Shown piece after piece: positions 1 through 7,732 of a stretch of DNA of 64,000 bases. The notes beneath the pieces are model-generated. The model did no database searches. It was not told the origin of the DNA and saw only the letters and a program-made list of their open reading frames with translations. Every line of letters starts with the position of its first letter. The stretch's first letter is position 1. Source of the stretch: Burkholderiales bacterium. GTDB taxonomy: Bacteria > Pseudomonadota > Gammaproteobacteria > Burkholderiales > Usitatibacteraceae. The stretch lies in assembly GCA_019634955.1 (NCBI GenBank), contig JAHCAK010000016.1, positions 1 to 64,000 of the forward strand. The letters run 5' to 3'. Both the position numbers and the translations under genes were made by a program.

Positions 1-188
1 GACAGCAGGCCGACCTTCTCGAGCGGCTCGACGCCCTCGACTTCCGGTCCTTCCGGCTCCGCTGGTGGCGGCGGAAGGCCCTCTCGCCGCTGACACTTTG
101 GGGACGTACCCCGGGGTACGTCCCCGGGGTCTGTCCCCGGGGTACGTCCCTGATCGATGCGGTCTCTGAAGAGGCTGATACGGCCTGA
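1..188 (+). CDS. C-terminal end of an unidentified protein (5' end outside window)
   Basis: The frame starting at base 3 has almost only G or C at third codon positions up to about base 95, which is the coding pattern of this genome, so I take it as the tail of a gene entering from the left. The residues (rich in Leu, Arg, Asp and Trp) are too few to name a family. The frame then runs through a palindromic repeat and stops at 186-188, overlapping the next gene by 32 bases. An alternative is frame 1, which stops at 91-93 with the TGA at the edge of the repeat, but its third-position GC is lower and its peptide is Ser/Gly/Pro-rich low complexity. Confidence 0.4.
   Translation, partial: QQADLLERLDALDFRSFRLRWWRRKALSPLTLWGRTPGYVPGVCPRGTSLIDAVSEEADTA
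98..152. repeat. GTACGTCCC-type palindromic repeat
   Basis: Alternating copies of GGGGACGTACCCC and GGGGTACGTCCCC with one GGGGTCTGTCCCC variant, able to fold on itself. The same family recurs at 15154-15231. It lies between the upstream gene tail and the O-antigen-ligase-like gene, whose ATG is only a few bases beyond it. Confidence 0.8.
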
Positions 189-1596
189 AAAGTCGCTCTA
201 TTGGGCCTTGCTCGCGCTGATCGTGTGGCTCCCCGTGCCGTTGGGGAGCAACCGGGCGTGGGCGTGGGCGCTGATGGAGGTGGCCGCCTTCACGATGCTG
301 GGCCTGTGGCTGGTGCTGTGGGCGCGGAACAAGGTCGTGGTCGAGGTCCCCCTTCGCAAGAGCTGGCCCGTGTTCGCGCTTCTCGGCGCGTGGGTCATGC
401 TCCTCCTCCTGCAGATCATCCCGATGCCGGTGTCGATGGTGGAGGCACTGTCGCCGGAATCGGCGCGGATCCACGGGCTCACTTCCGTGCTGGGGGTGAC
501 GAAGGACTGGATCACGATCTCGATCGAGCCGCACGCGACGCAGATCGCGCTGCTGAAGACGCTCGCGTACATCGCCATCTTTTTTCTCTTCTTGGCCTTG
601 GTGAACAACCGCGAGCGGGTGCAGAACGCGGCGCGGGTGCTGGTGTATGCCGCGGTGCTGCACGCGATCTACGGGGTGCTGATGCACCTCTCGGGCGTGA
701 AGGGCGTGTACCTCGGCGAGGAGTTCGTGCACGGGGGCTCGGCGAGCGGCTTCTATCCCAACCGAAACCACTTCGCCGGCATGCTCAACATGATGCTCGC
801 GATCGGCATCGGCCTCCTCATCGCTGGGCTGGCGGAGCGCAAGGCCACGACCTGGAAGAAGGTGGCGGCGAACCTCATCGAGTGGATCCTCTCGCCGAAG
901 ATGCTGCTGAGGCTGTCGCTGTGCATCCTGGTGATCGCGCTCACCACGACGCATTCTCGGATGGGCAACACTTCCTTCTTCGCCGCGCTGCTGATCGCGG
1001 GGATGATCGGCATCGCGCTCTCGCGGCACGCCACGCGCAACGTGGTGGTGCTGCTGGTGAGCCTCGTGGTGCTGGATCTCGCGATCGTAGGGAGCTGGTT
1101 CGGTGTGGAGAAGCTGGTGAAGCGGCTGGAGGAGACCACAGTCCAAAGCGTTGAGGAGCGGGAAGAGCCGGCCGCCTATGCCTTGGGGATCATCGAGAAC
1201 TTCCCTGCGTTCGGTTCAGGTGCGGGGAGTTTCTACGTGACCTTCCCGAAGTACCGGCCGGAGACGATCAAGCCTTTCTTCGACTACGCGCACAATGACT
1301 ATGCGCAGATCGCCTCCGAGACGGGCGTGGTTGGGTTCGGCCTGCTGGGGCTGGTCGTGGCGATCACGCTGGGCGTGGCGCTGCGGGCGCAGGCGGTACG
1401 GCGTGACCCCTTGATGCGCGGCATGTCCTTCGCCTCGATCATGGGCATCACCGCGATCCTCATCCACTCGTGGGTGGACTTCAACCTCTACATCCCCGCC
1501 AACGCCGTGTTCTTCATGGTGCTGCTGGCGCTGGGGTGGATCTCCCTCTACATGGATCGGCAACCGCCGGCGCCGGAAGCTGGACCGGTTCCGTAG
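157..1596 (+). CDS. O-antigen ligase family (Wzy_C-type) polytopic membrane protein
   Basis: A 479-residue protein with about ten hydrophobic segments and a longer extracytoplasmic loop (around residues 325-385) carrying conserved-looking Gly, Tyr, Arg and His residues before the last helices (GAGSFYVTFPKYRPE, then a DYAHNDYAQ stretch). That layout is typical of the WaaL/Wzy_C superfamily, which ligates or polymerises undecaprenyl-linked glycans in the inner membrane. The real substrate cannot be read from sequence. The ATG follows a repeat with no clear Shine-Dalgarno site. The TAG stop lies inside an ACCGGTTCCGTAG repeat. A sugar epimerase gene lies 2.8 kb downstream, but not in the same operon. 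Confidence 0.8.
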   Translation: MRSLKRLIRPEKSLYWALLALIVWLPVPLGSNRAWAWALMEVAAFTMLGLWLVLWARNKVVVEVPLRKSWPVFALLGAWVMLLLLQIIPMPVSMVEALSPESARIHGLTSVLGVTKDWITISIEPHATQIALLKTLAYIAIFFLFLALVNNRERVQNAARVLVYAAVLHAIYGVLMHLSGVKGVYLGEEFVHGGSASGFYPNRNHFAGMLNMMLAIGIGLLIAGLAERKATTWKKVAANLIEWILSPKMLLRLSLCILVIALTTTHSRMGNTSFFAALLIAGMIGIALSRHATRNVVVLLVSLVVLDLAIVGSWFGVEKLVKRLEETTVQSVEEREEPAAYALGIIENFPAFGSGAGSFYVTFPKYRPETIKPFFDYAHNDYAQIASETGVVGFGLLGLVVAITLGVALRAQAVRRDPLMRGMSFASIMGITAILIHSWVDFNLYIPANAVFFMVLLALGWISLYMDRQPPAPEAGPVP

Positions 1597-1630
1597 ACCG
1601 GTTCCGTAGACCGGTTCCGCGGAACCGGTC
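1583..1630. repeat. GACCGGTTCCGTA tandem repeat with terminal palindrome, between convergent genes
   Basis: Two and a half units of the 13-mer GACCGGTTCCGTA, ending in the perfect 20-bp palindrome ACCGGTTCCGCGGAACCGGT. It separates two convergent genes and supplies both stop codons: the TAG of the plus-strand gene (1594-1596) and two bases of the TGA of the minus-strand gene (1629-1631). Related copies are at 5632-5668 and 6811-6863. It could act as a bidirectional terminator, although there is no T-tract. Confidence 0.85.
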
Positions 1631-3059
1631 AAAACTTGGGCAGCGGGCTGTTCTGCAGCGCCTTCTGGCGTTCCTTGTCGGTGGCGGCGCGGCGGGACTT
1701 GAGCATGGGCTGGTAGTCCTCGTGCAGCGTGGCCACGTCGGTCACGTTGAGGTCGTAGCGCTCGATCATGCGGCCGATGGGCGTCTCGCGGATGTACATC
1801 TGCACCGTGACGAAGAGCGCGCAGAAGGGCTGCCCGTTGGCCTCCACGCGCGCGCTGATCGGGTGGAAGCCCATGAAGTCGCTCTGGCCGCGCGGGAACT
1901 CCTCGCCGCCGAAGAGCTTGCCGAAGGCGGCGTTGGCGTAGCCGGCCTCCTCGATCTTCTCGCGGAAGCACTCGTCGCCGGTGACCATCTTGCCCGCGGG
2001 CGTCACGCCCCACTCCAGCGCGCCCTTGGTGACGCGGGTGAGGAAGTTCTCGATCACGCCGGGGATGCCGAAGCGGTCGCGCAGGGCGTTCAGGAACACT
2101 TCCTCGAGCGGGAGGTTGTCCTGCGGCCACATCTCGGAGCGCTTGATGAGCGCCACCTTGTTGCCGCGGATGGTGGAGACGGCCATCACCACCTGGCCTT
2201 CGCGCGGGCCGTCCTTGGGGCCTTCCTTCACGCCGATCACGCCGCCGCCCAGCAGCTCCGGGAAGCTGCCGGTGGTGAAGTTGCCCGTGAAGACCTTGTA
2301 GCCCTCCTTCTGCAGGCTGGCGGAGAGCTTGAGCACGCCCTTGGGGCCTTCGCCCAGCTTCGCGCCGCCGAGGGGCGGGAAGGCCTTGCCGTAGGGGGTG
2401 CCGGCGACCGTGTTGAGGTCCGGGTCGGGCGGGGGCTTCGTGGGGTCGGCGGGGATGGCGGCGGGGTTCAGGGCGGGGGCGGCGCCTTCGAGGAGCTCCG
2501 CGCGCTCCGAGGGCGTGCAGTTCAGCTCGTTGCTGCGGTCGCCGAGGCAGAGCGAGACCTGCCGCCCGTTGATCCAGCGCGCCGCGAAGGGGACGCCGTT
2601 GCGCAGGCCCTGGTTCACGCCGCTCCAGATCTTGCCCTTGCGGTATTCGAGCGAGCCCACGCGGCCGTCGGGCAGCACGATGCGGTAGGGGCCGTTGGGC
2701 TCGTTGTTCGAGTAGAAGGCGTCGATGCGGGTCGTGCCGCGGGCGGTGGTGGTGACGATGGCCACGCGGCCGTTGAGCTTGCCCTCGGCGAATTCGCCGG
2801 CGTACTCGCGGGTGGTGTCGGCGTTGGCGCCGATGGTCACCGAGTACTTGCCCCGGCCGTGGGCGAGGCCGTTGCGGCAGTCGCCGGTGTAGGGGGTGGA
2901 GAGGGTCGCGTTGGGTATCGCGGGGATGACCTTGCAGGCGGTTGCCTGTGGTGCGGCGGGGGCGGCGGTGGCGGCGGTGGCGGTGGTTATGGCGGTCGCA
3001 CCGGCGCCGGCGAGGAGGGCTGCGGCGGCGAGGAGGGTGGGGCTTGTTCTCGTTGTCAT
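1629..3059 (-). CDS. secreted protein with MORN-like motif, function unknown
   Basis: A 476-residue product if started at the ATG at 3057-3059 (a TTG two codons upstream is the alternative). The first 40 residues form an Ala/Thr-rich signal peptide. Residues about 57-73 (YTGDCRNGLAHGRGKYSV) match the MORN pattern Y-G-x-x-x-G-x-x-H-G-x-G, and residues 85-130 look like weaker copies. A Pro-rich linker follows at about 200-220, and the C-terminal 250 residues are of no family I recognise. MORN repeats usually mediate membrane or protein contacts. It is monocistronic and flanked by repeat elements on both sides. Confidence 0.75.
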   Translation of the reverse strand: MTTRTSPTLLAAAALLAGAGATAITTATAATAAPAAPQATACKVIPAIPNATLSTPYTGDCRNGLAHGRGKYSVTIGANADTTREYAGEFAEGKLNGRVAIVTTTARGTTRIDAFYSNNEPNGPYRIVLPDGRVGSLEYRKGKIWSGVNQGLRNGVPFAARWINGRQVSLCLGDRSNELNCTPSERAELLEGAAPALNPAAIPADPTKPPPDPDLNTVAGTPYGKAFPPLGGAKLGEGPKGVLKLSASLQKEGYKVFTGNFTTGSFPELLGGGVIGVKEGPKDGPREGQVVMAVSTIRGNKVALIKRSEMWPQDNLPLEEVFLNALRDRFGIPGVIENFLTRVTKGALEWGVTPAGKMVTGDECFREKIEEAGYANAAFGKLFGGEEFPRGQSDFMGFHPISARVEANGQPFCALFVTVQMYIRETPIGRMIERYDLNVTDVATLHEDYQPMLKSRRAATDKERQKALQNSPLPKF

Positions 3060-3094
3060 CGGCAAATCATACCAATCCGCCCCTCTCCCTCAAT

Positions 3095-3136
3095 TTGGGG
3101 ACGGTTCTTAAGAACCGTCCCCAAAAGGTGTCCCTA
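3095..3136. repeat. GGGGACGGTTC palindromic repeat
   Basis: Bases 3095-3124 form a perfect 30-bp palindrome with arms TTGGGGACGGTTCTT and a TTAA centre. It is followed by GGTGTCCCTA, whose reverse complement TAGGGACACC also borders the related copy at 31021. The TAG there is the stop codon of the minus-strand Fic gene. Confidence 0.9.
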
Positions 3137-4294
3137 GCCGCCAGGAGTCCAGCCCCAGCCCGGGATGGCGATGTCGTACCGCGTCGATCGCCCCGCCCCG
3201 GCACGCACGAGCAGGCCGGCGTTCGCGAGGTCCGCGAGGTCGCGGCTCGCGGTGGCGCTGGATGCGCCCGTGAGCGCGCGGTACTTGCGCACTGTCATGC
3301 CGCCCTCGAAGTGGCCGGGGCCGGCCTCCAGCATGCGATCGAGTGCCTTGCGCTGGCGCTCGTTGAGCGGCGTGTTGCGGTGCTCGGCCCAGAATCGCGC
3401 GCGGGCGATGGATTCGTCGAGCATCCGCGCGGCGCCGCTGCACGAATCGATGAATGTCTCGATGAACCACGCGAGCCACGGCGTGACGTCGCCCGATCCG
3501 CGCTGGGCCCGATTCAGCTCCTCGTAGTACTGCGCCTGCCGGGCGCGCATCGCCGCCGAGACGCCGTGGAGGCGATGCGGCAGCCGCACCGATTGCGCGA
3601 GGGCCATGTCGACGATGGCGCGGCCCACGCGCCCGTTGCCGTCCTCGAACGGGTGGATCGTCTCGAACCAGGCGTGGGCGAGGCCCGCCCGCACGATGCC
3701 GTCCATCGACGCGCCCGCCCGCGTGCCGTTGAACCACGCGAGGAACCGTGTCATCTCGCGAGGCACGTCGCGGGAGGGCGGGGCTTCGTAGTGGACGGCT
3801 TCCTTCCCCACCGGGCCGGAGACGATCTGCATCGGCTCGTCGCGCTCCCGGTAACGCCCGGTGGCCACGGGGCGCAGCAGCGAGTGGCCGGCGGGGAAGA
3901 GGGCGCCTTGCCAGCGGCAGAGGCGGTCGTGGGTGAGGTCGGAGTCCCAGCCGGCGGCGGCGTCCTCCATCACGTCGAGCAGTCCCTCGACGCTTCGCGG
4001 CACGGCGGCAGTGAAATCGGGCGAGATGCCCAGGCGCCTCGCGACCGAGGACCGGACCGCCGCGATGTCGATGGTCTCCCCTTCGATGGCCGCCGTGGCC
4101 ACCGCGTCGCCGGACCAGGTGTCGCGGATCGCGTGCGCGAGGCCCTGCCCGGCCAACGCCTGGGCCTTGCCGATGAGTATCCCCTGCTCGAGGCGTGCGC
4201 GGGCCAAGGCGGCCGAGAGCGTGTCCTGGTCGAAGGTGAGGGTTGGCCAGGCGGGGGACTGCCAGAGCCACTGAAGGGTCGGAGGCTTATTCAT
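3134..4294 (-). CDS. Fic family protein (probable AMPylase) with N-terminal inhibitory motif
   Basis: From the ATG at 4292-4294 the protein has 386 residues; an in-frame ATG at 4330 would add 12. The Fic active-site motif is intact at residues 214-225 (HPFEDGNGRVGR), with the catalytic His and the anion-hole residues. An inhibitory-helix motif of the (S/T)xxxE(G/N) type is visible at 67-72 (TAAIEG), which suggests a class II Fic enzyme held inactive by its own N-terminus. The Trp-rich N-terminus resembles the DUF4172 domain, and the C-terminus looks like a winged helix. Fic enzymes usually transfer AMP from ATP to a hydroxyl side chain. No partner antitoxin gene is adjacent. The stop codon is in a repeat. 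Confidence 0.9.
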   Translation of the reverse strand: MNKPPTLQWLWQSPAWPTLTFDQDTLSAALARARLEQGILIGKAQALAGQGLAHAIRDTWSGDAVATAAIEGETIDIAAVRSSVARRLGISPDFTAAVPRSVEGLLDVMEDAAAGWDSDLTHDRLCRWQGALFPAGHSLLRPVATGRYRERDEPMQIVSGPVGKEAVHYEAPPSRDVPREMTRFLAWFNGTRAGASMDGIVRAGLAHAWFETIHPFEDGNGRVGRAIVDMALAQSVRLPHRLHGVSAAMRARQAQYYEELNRAQRGSGDVTPWLAWFIETFIDSCSGAARMLDESIARARFWAEHRNTPLNERQRKALDRMLEAGPGHFEGGMTVRKYRALTGASSATASRDLADLANAGLLVRAGAGRSTRYDIAIPGWGWTPGG

Positions 4295-4375
4295 GTCATA
4301 TGGTGATGTGATTGGCGAGATTAATCCCATCCAGACGGGCTGGCAAGCCTATTCACATCAAGAATTGCGCTGATT

Positions 4376-4403
4376 TTGCCCAAGAATCCCCTCATAGTAG
4401 AAT
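4376..4403 (+). promoter_or_regulatory. promoter of the epimerase gene, probably giving a leaderless mRNA
   Basis: TTGCCC (4376-4381) and TAGAAT (4398-4403) are separated by 16 bp. The ATG at 4410 is 7 bases after the -10 element, so transcription would start at or next to the start codon. No Shine-Dalgarno sequence precedes the ATG. Confidence 0.5.
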
Positions 4404-4409
4404 GCCCCG

Positions 4410-5420
4410 ATGAGAATCCTCGTCACCGGCGCAGCCGGCTTCATCGGCTCCACCCTGTCGAACCGGCTGCTGGCCCGTGGTGATGAGGTCATCGGCGTCG
4501 ACAACCTCAACGACTACTACGACCCCACCCTCAAGGAGGCGCGGCTGGCCCGGCTGCAGGCGCAGGCGCGGTTCGGCTTCCGGCGGCTGGATATCGCGGA
4601 CCGCGAGGGGATGGCCGCGCTCTTCGCGGCCGAGCGCTTCGACTGCGTGGTGAACCTCGCGGCGCAGGCGGGGGTGCGGTACTCGCTCGTGAACCCGCAC
4701 GCGTATGTCGACGCGAACGTGACCGGGTTCCTGAACGTGCTGGAGGGGGTGCGGCACCACGGGGGGCACCTGGTGTTCGCCTCGTCGTCGTCGGTGTATG
4801 GCGGGAACACGCGGCTGCCGTTCAGCGAGAAGGATTCGGTCGATCACCCCGTTTCCCTCTACGCGGCCACCAAGCGCGCCAACGAGCTGATGGCGCATTC
4901 GTACTCGCACCTCTTCGGCGTGCGGGCGACGGGCTTGCGGTTCTTCACCGTGTACGGGCCCTGGGGGCGGCCGGACATGGCGCTTTTCCTCTTCACCAAG
5001 GGGATCCTCGCGGGCGAGCCGATCCCGGTGTTCAACGAGGGGAAGATGGTGCGCGACTTCACCTACATCGACGACATCGTCGAGGGCGTGGTACGGGTGA
5101 TCGATTCGCCGGCGGCTCCGGATCCCGCGTGGGATAGCGATGCGCCGTCGCCGGCCACGAGCCGGGCGCCGTGGCGGATCTTCAACATCGGCAACAACAA
5201 GCGCGTGGAACTGATGCGCTACATCCGCGCGATCGAGAGCGTGCTGGGGCGGCAAGCGAAGCTCAACCTGCTGCCGATGCAGGCCGGGGATGTGCAGGCG
5301 ACGGAGGCGGATACTTCGCTCCTTTCGGCCGCGGTCGGGTTCAAGCCCGATACGCCGGTGGAGGAGGGGGTGCGGCGGTTCGTGGAGTGGTATTGCGACT
5401 ACTACAAGGTGACCCGGTGA
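4410..5420 (+). CDS. NAD-dependent epimerase, UDP-glucuronate 4-epimerase-like
   Basis: A 336-residue extended short-chain dehydrogenase. The Rossmann motif GAAGFIG is at residues 7-13, the catalytic Ser cluster at about 125-128 (before VYGG), and the YxxxK pair at Y151 and K155. The DNLNDYYDP stretch after the second strand and the overall length fit the CapI/LpsL group, which interconverts UDP-glucuronate and UDP-galacturonate in the cytosol for surface polysaccharide synthesis; I assign the group by resemblance and the exact substrate is inferred. The stop overlaps the GTG of a small membrane protein, so the two are co-transcribed. Confidence 0.9.
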   Translation: MRILVTGAAGFIGSTLSNRLLARGDEVIGVDNLNDYYDPTLKEARLARLQAQARFGFRRLDIADREGMAALFAAERFDCVVNLAAQAGVRYSLVNPHAYVDANVTGFLNVLEGVRHHGGHLVFASSSSVYGGNTRLPFSEKDSVDHPVSLYAATKRANELMAHSYSHLFGVRATGLRFFTVYGPWGRPDMALFLFTKGILAGEPIPVFNEGKMVRDFTYIDDIVEGVVRVIDSPAAPDPAWDSDAPSPATSRAPWRIFNIGNNKRVELMRYIRAIESVLGRQAKLNLLPMQAGDVQATEADTSLLSAAVGFKPDTPVEEGVRRFVEWYCDYYKVTR

Positions 5421-5632
5421 AAGTGAAACGCAACAGCGTCGCGCTCGCCCTGAAGCTCTGGGTGCTCGCGAGCGTCTTCGTCGTCCCCTTCCTCGACTGG
5501 TGGGAGATCGGCCTGTGGTGCCTGCCGGGCATCGTCCTGGCCCTCTGGTGGCGCTCCCTGCCCGAGGATCCGCCCGAGCCCGTCGAGCGCCTGCCCTACC
5601 AGCACCTCTACGAGCGCCCGCCCGAGAAGTAG
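5417..5632 (+). CDS. small membrane protein, unknown function
   Basis: A 71-residue protein starting with GTG at 5417, in a GTGA overlap with the epimerase stop. A short basic N-terminus is followed by two hydrophobic segments rich in Trp (about residues 9-25 and 31-46) and a Pro/Glu-rich tail. I recognise no family. Translational coupling suggests a role alongside the epimerase. The TAG stop is formed by the start of a GACCGGTTCCGTA repeat. Confidence 0.65.
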   Translation: MKVKRNSVALALKLWVLASVFVVPFLDWWEIGLWCLPGIVLALWWRSLPEDPPEPVERLPYQHLYERPPEK

Positions 5633-5668
5633 ACCGGTTCCGTAGACCGGTTCCGCGGAACCGGTCTA
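5632..5668. repeat. GACCGGTTCCGTA repeat between convergent genes
   Basis: One and a half 13-mer units ending in the palindrome ACCGGTTCCGCGGAACCGGT. As at 1583-1630, the copy sits between convergent genes and its edges are their stop codons: TAG at 5630-5632 on the plus strand and TAG (CTA at 5666-5668) on the minus strand. Confidence 0.85.
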
Positions 5669-6262
5669 TTTTCGCTTGCGGGGGGCGGCCGCGCGGATGA
5701 TCTCGCCGGCTTCGTCGATCGCGATGCGCACCATGCGCGAGTCGCCGATGTAGCCGGCGAGGGCTTCCTCGGCGCGCGCGCGGACCGCCTCCTCGTCCAG
5801 CAGGCCTGCGGCGGCGAGGCTGCGGATGTCTTCGCGATCGTTCGGCGCCATCCGGGCGATCTTCGATACGGCCAGGTCGGTCGGGGAGAGCACGCGCAGG
5901 TCGATCAGGTTCCTGTCGATGCCCTCGACCTCGAGCGTGACGGAGTCTTCGTAGGCATTCTCGTGCAGCAGGCCGAGCGTGTCGTTGTACTGGCGGTCGA
6001 AGTACAGCACGCGAGGGGTGCCGTCGCGGTCGCGGTACGACACCTCGAGGTTCTCGGGGAGCAGCACGCGCCGGGAAAGCGTGGCATCGATGTCCGCCGA
6101 GATCCTGGCGCCCGTGTAGGCGTGCACGGCGGCGCCGCCCGCAACGAAGATCCTCACGGGTTCCGTGAGCATCGCCCGGCTTCCGTGGAGCGAGGACTGG
6201 ATCCTTCGCACGATCTCGGCGAAGGCATCGAGGTAGCCCGGCCAGGCTTTCGTGGCCTTCAT
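5666..6262 (-). CDS. nucleotidyltransferase-like protein (DUF6036 type), putative toxin of a toxin-antitoxin pair
   Basis: A 198-residue protein with the polymerase-beta nucleotidyltransferase signature: GG at residues 42-43 in FVAGGAAVHAY and the metal-binding DxD at 57-59 in SADIDATLS. The middle (YFDRQYNDTLGLLHE) and DLAVSKIAR region resemble DUF6036 proteins, relatives of AbiEii toxins. The ATG overlaps the stop of the upstream HTH gene by four bases, so the pair is translationally coupled. Putative activity is nucleotide transfer to an RNA or protein target; the target is unknown. Confidence 0.75.
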   Translation of the reverse strand: MKATKAWPGYLDAFAEIVRRIQSSLHGSRAMLTEPVRIFVAGGAAVHAYTGARISADIDATLSRRVLLPENLEVSYRDRDGTPRVLYFDRQYNDTLGLLHENAYEDSVTLEVEGIDRNLIDLRVLSPTDLAVSKIARMAPNDREDIRSLAAAGLLDEEAVRARAEEALAGYIGDSRMVRIAIDEAGEIIRAAAPRKRK

Positions 6263-6765
6263 GCGGCAAGCCGGCGTGCGTCGCGCAACATGGGAAGGAA
6301 GCGGGATGGCCGCGCGGGCGACTTCTCGAGCCATCGGGCGAACTCGGCGGGATCGCGCATCGCAGGGCAGAGCGCGGCTGCGAGCGCGAGGTAGCCATCG
6401 CGGTCGGCTTGGTCGTCGTTCGCGCAGAGCGTCGCCAGGCCGGCCATGAAGTAATCGGGGCCGGCGTTCTTCCACGCGCGGATGTCGAGTGTGCCGCTGG
6501 CGCACAGGCGCAGGCAGGCATCCTCGGCTTCGCGGTCCCACTTCGGGGGCAGGGCTCGGTCCGGTTCCGGGATGAGGTCGATCCTGTGTCCCACGGCGGC
6601 GGCGAGTTTCGTGAGCGTGGATAGGTCGCAATCGGCGCGGTGGAAGAGGCGCGAGAGGGTTTCCTTGGGCAGCCCCGCTCGTTGTGCCCATTGCGTGCGC
6701 GACATCCCGCGCGCTTCGGCGGCGAGCGCGAGGGGCTCCAGGGTGGCGTGCAGGGTGTGCTTCAT
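6259..6765 (-). CDS. XRE-family helix-turn-helix protein, putative antitoxin and autoregulator
   Basis: A 168-residue protein with an XRE helix-turn-helix at about residues 21-45 (MSRTQWAQRAGLPKETLSRL), followed by a C-terminal domain of about 100 residues that I do not recognise. It precedes the nucleotidyltransferase gene with an ATGA overlap. The first-gene position and DNA-binding domain suggest that it neutralises the downstream protein and represses the operon. A palindrome 20 bases upstream is a candidate operator. Confidence 0.75.
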   Translation of the reverse strand: MKHTLHATLEPLALAAEARGMSRTQWAQRAGLPKETLSRLFHRADCDLSTLTKLAAAVGHRIDLIPEPDRALPPKWDREAEDACLRLCASGTLDIRAWKNAGPDYFMAGLATLCANDDQADRDGYLALAAALCPAMRDPAEFARWLEKSPARPSRFLPMLRDARRLAA

Positions 6766-6784
6766 CGACCCATTTTGCCGGCGA

Positions 6785-6802
6785 GTTGATGTTAAAGTCA
6801 AC
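6785..6802 (-). promoter_or_regulatory. candidate operator of the XRE/nucleotidyltransferase operon
   Basis: Imperfect palindrome GTTGATGTTAAAGTCAAC, 20 bases upstream of the XRE gene start. It is AT-rich in a GC-rich setting and on the minus strand contains TTGACT, which may be a -35 element. Its position and symmetry fit autoregulation by the HTH protein. Confidence 0.45.
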
Positions 6803-6810
6803 AAACCGGC

Positions 6811-6863
6811 GTAGACCGGTTCCGCAGACCGGTTCCGTAGACCGGTTCCGTAGACCGGTTCCG
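6811..6863. repeat. GACCGGTTCCGTA tandem repeat between divergent genes
   Basis: Four near-identical 13-mer units, one with a GCA variant, without the terminal palindrome. Unlike the copies at 1583 and 5632, it lies between divergent genes, just upstream of the rpsF promoter. Confidence 0.8.
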
Positions 6864-6871
6864 GGAAGGCT

Positions 6872-6900
6872 TTGAGCGGGAAGGGAAATCGGGCTATAAT
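6872..6900 (+). promoter_or_regulatory. near-consensus sigma-70 promoter of rpsF-priB-rpsR-rplI
   Basis: TTGAGC (6872-6877) and TATAAT (6895-6900) with a 17-bp spacer, about 100 bases before the rpsF start. This is the best-matching promoter in the window and fits a highly expressed ribosomal operon with a long leader. Confidence 0.75.
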
Positions 6901-7001
6901 CGCGGGCTCCCCAAGGCGGCAACAGGGCCTTCGGGAGGACAATTCGACCCCTTGCCCCACCGCATGCGCATGCCGGGGGGCTTCACCCATAAGGAGACTT
7001 C

Positions 7002-7412
7002 ATGCGCCATTACGAGATCGTTTTCATCGTGCATCCCGATCAGAGCGAGCAGGTGCCCGCCATGATCGAGCGCTACCGGGCCACCATCACGGCCGGCAGC
7101 GGCAAGGTGCACCGCATCGAGGATTGGGGCCGGCGCCAGCTGGCGTATCCCATCCAGAAGATATTCAAGGCGCACTACGTGCTCATGAATATCGAGGTCA
7201 ACAACGAGACCCTCGCCGAGCTCGAGCACGCCTTCAAGTTCAACGACGCCGTCCTTCGCCACCTCACCGTGTCGATGAAGGAAGCGGTCACCGGCCCCTC
7301 CCCGATGATGAAGGAGGAGAAGAGCCGCAACGTGACCGAAGGCGCCGACAGGAAGGAAGGCGCCGAGAAGAAGGAAGAGGCTGCCAAGCCCGCCGAACAG
7401 GCCCAGGCCTGA
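7002..7412 (+). CDS. rpsF: 30S ribosomal protein S6
   Basis: A 136-residue protein beginning [17 protein letters not shown], the typical S6 start, with the S6 fold over about 95 residues (including [10 protein letters not shown]) and a Lys/Glu/Ala-rich tail of the kind modified by glutamate addition in some species. S6 binds S18 and 16S rRNA in the small-subunit platform. AAGGAG lies 8-13 bases upstream of the ATG. It is first gene of the operon with priB, rpsR and rplI. Confidence 0.98.
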   Translation: MRHYEIVFIVHPDQSEQVPAMIERYRATITAGSGKVHRIEDWGRRQLAYPIQKIFKAHYVLMNIEVNNETLAELEHAFKFNDAVLRHLTVSMKEAVTGPSPMMKEEKSRNVTEGADRKEGAEKKEEAAKPAEQAQA

Positions 7413-7423
7413 GGCGCGGCGGG

Positions 7424-7720
7424 GTGAAGCGGAACCAGTTCCTCCTCGACGCCGAGATCCTCGACGTGGGCCCTCTCCGGAGGACGCCCGCCGGGATCGA
7501 AAGCGTGGCGTTGAGGCTGAAGCACCTGTCCGAGCAGGACGAAAGCGGTGCTTCGAGGCAGGCGGAACTGACGATCGACGCCTCCGCCTTCGGAGAGCTT
7601 GCCCCGCAGCTGGGCGCGCTCGCCAAGGGCCAGAAGGTGGCGGTCAAGGGCTTCCTCACCAAGCGCAGCCATTCCAGCGACATCCCGGTGCTCATCATCA
7701 ACGAATTCAGATCGATCTAA
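7424..7720 (+). CDS. priB: primosomal replication protein N
   Basis: A 98-residue OB-fold protein starting at the GTG at 7424. It begins VKRNQFLLDAEILD and has the single-strand-binding-protein-like pattern of PriB. It helps PriA and DnaT-type loading of DnaB onto repaired forks. Its place between rpsF and rpsR is diagnostic of beta- and gammaproteobacteria, and dnaB itself follows 1 kb downstream. It is 11 bases after rpsF and 12 before rpsR. Confidence 0.93.
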   Translation: MKRNQFLLDAEILDVGPLRRTPAGIESVALRLKHLSEQDESGASRQAELTIDASAFGELAPQLGALAKGQKVAVKGFLTKRSHSSDIPVLIINEFRSI

Positions 7721-7732
7721 GCGAGGATATCC

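Noticed and set aside
4292-4330. Longer Fic start at 4330
   Set aside because: The extra 12 residues precede the Trp-rich family start, and no ribosome-binding site supports the upstream ATG; the possibility is not excluded.
1583-6863. CRISPR array in the GACCGGTTCCGTA repeats
   Set aside because: Units are 13 bases, directly adjoining without spacers, and no cas genes are present.
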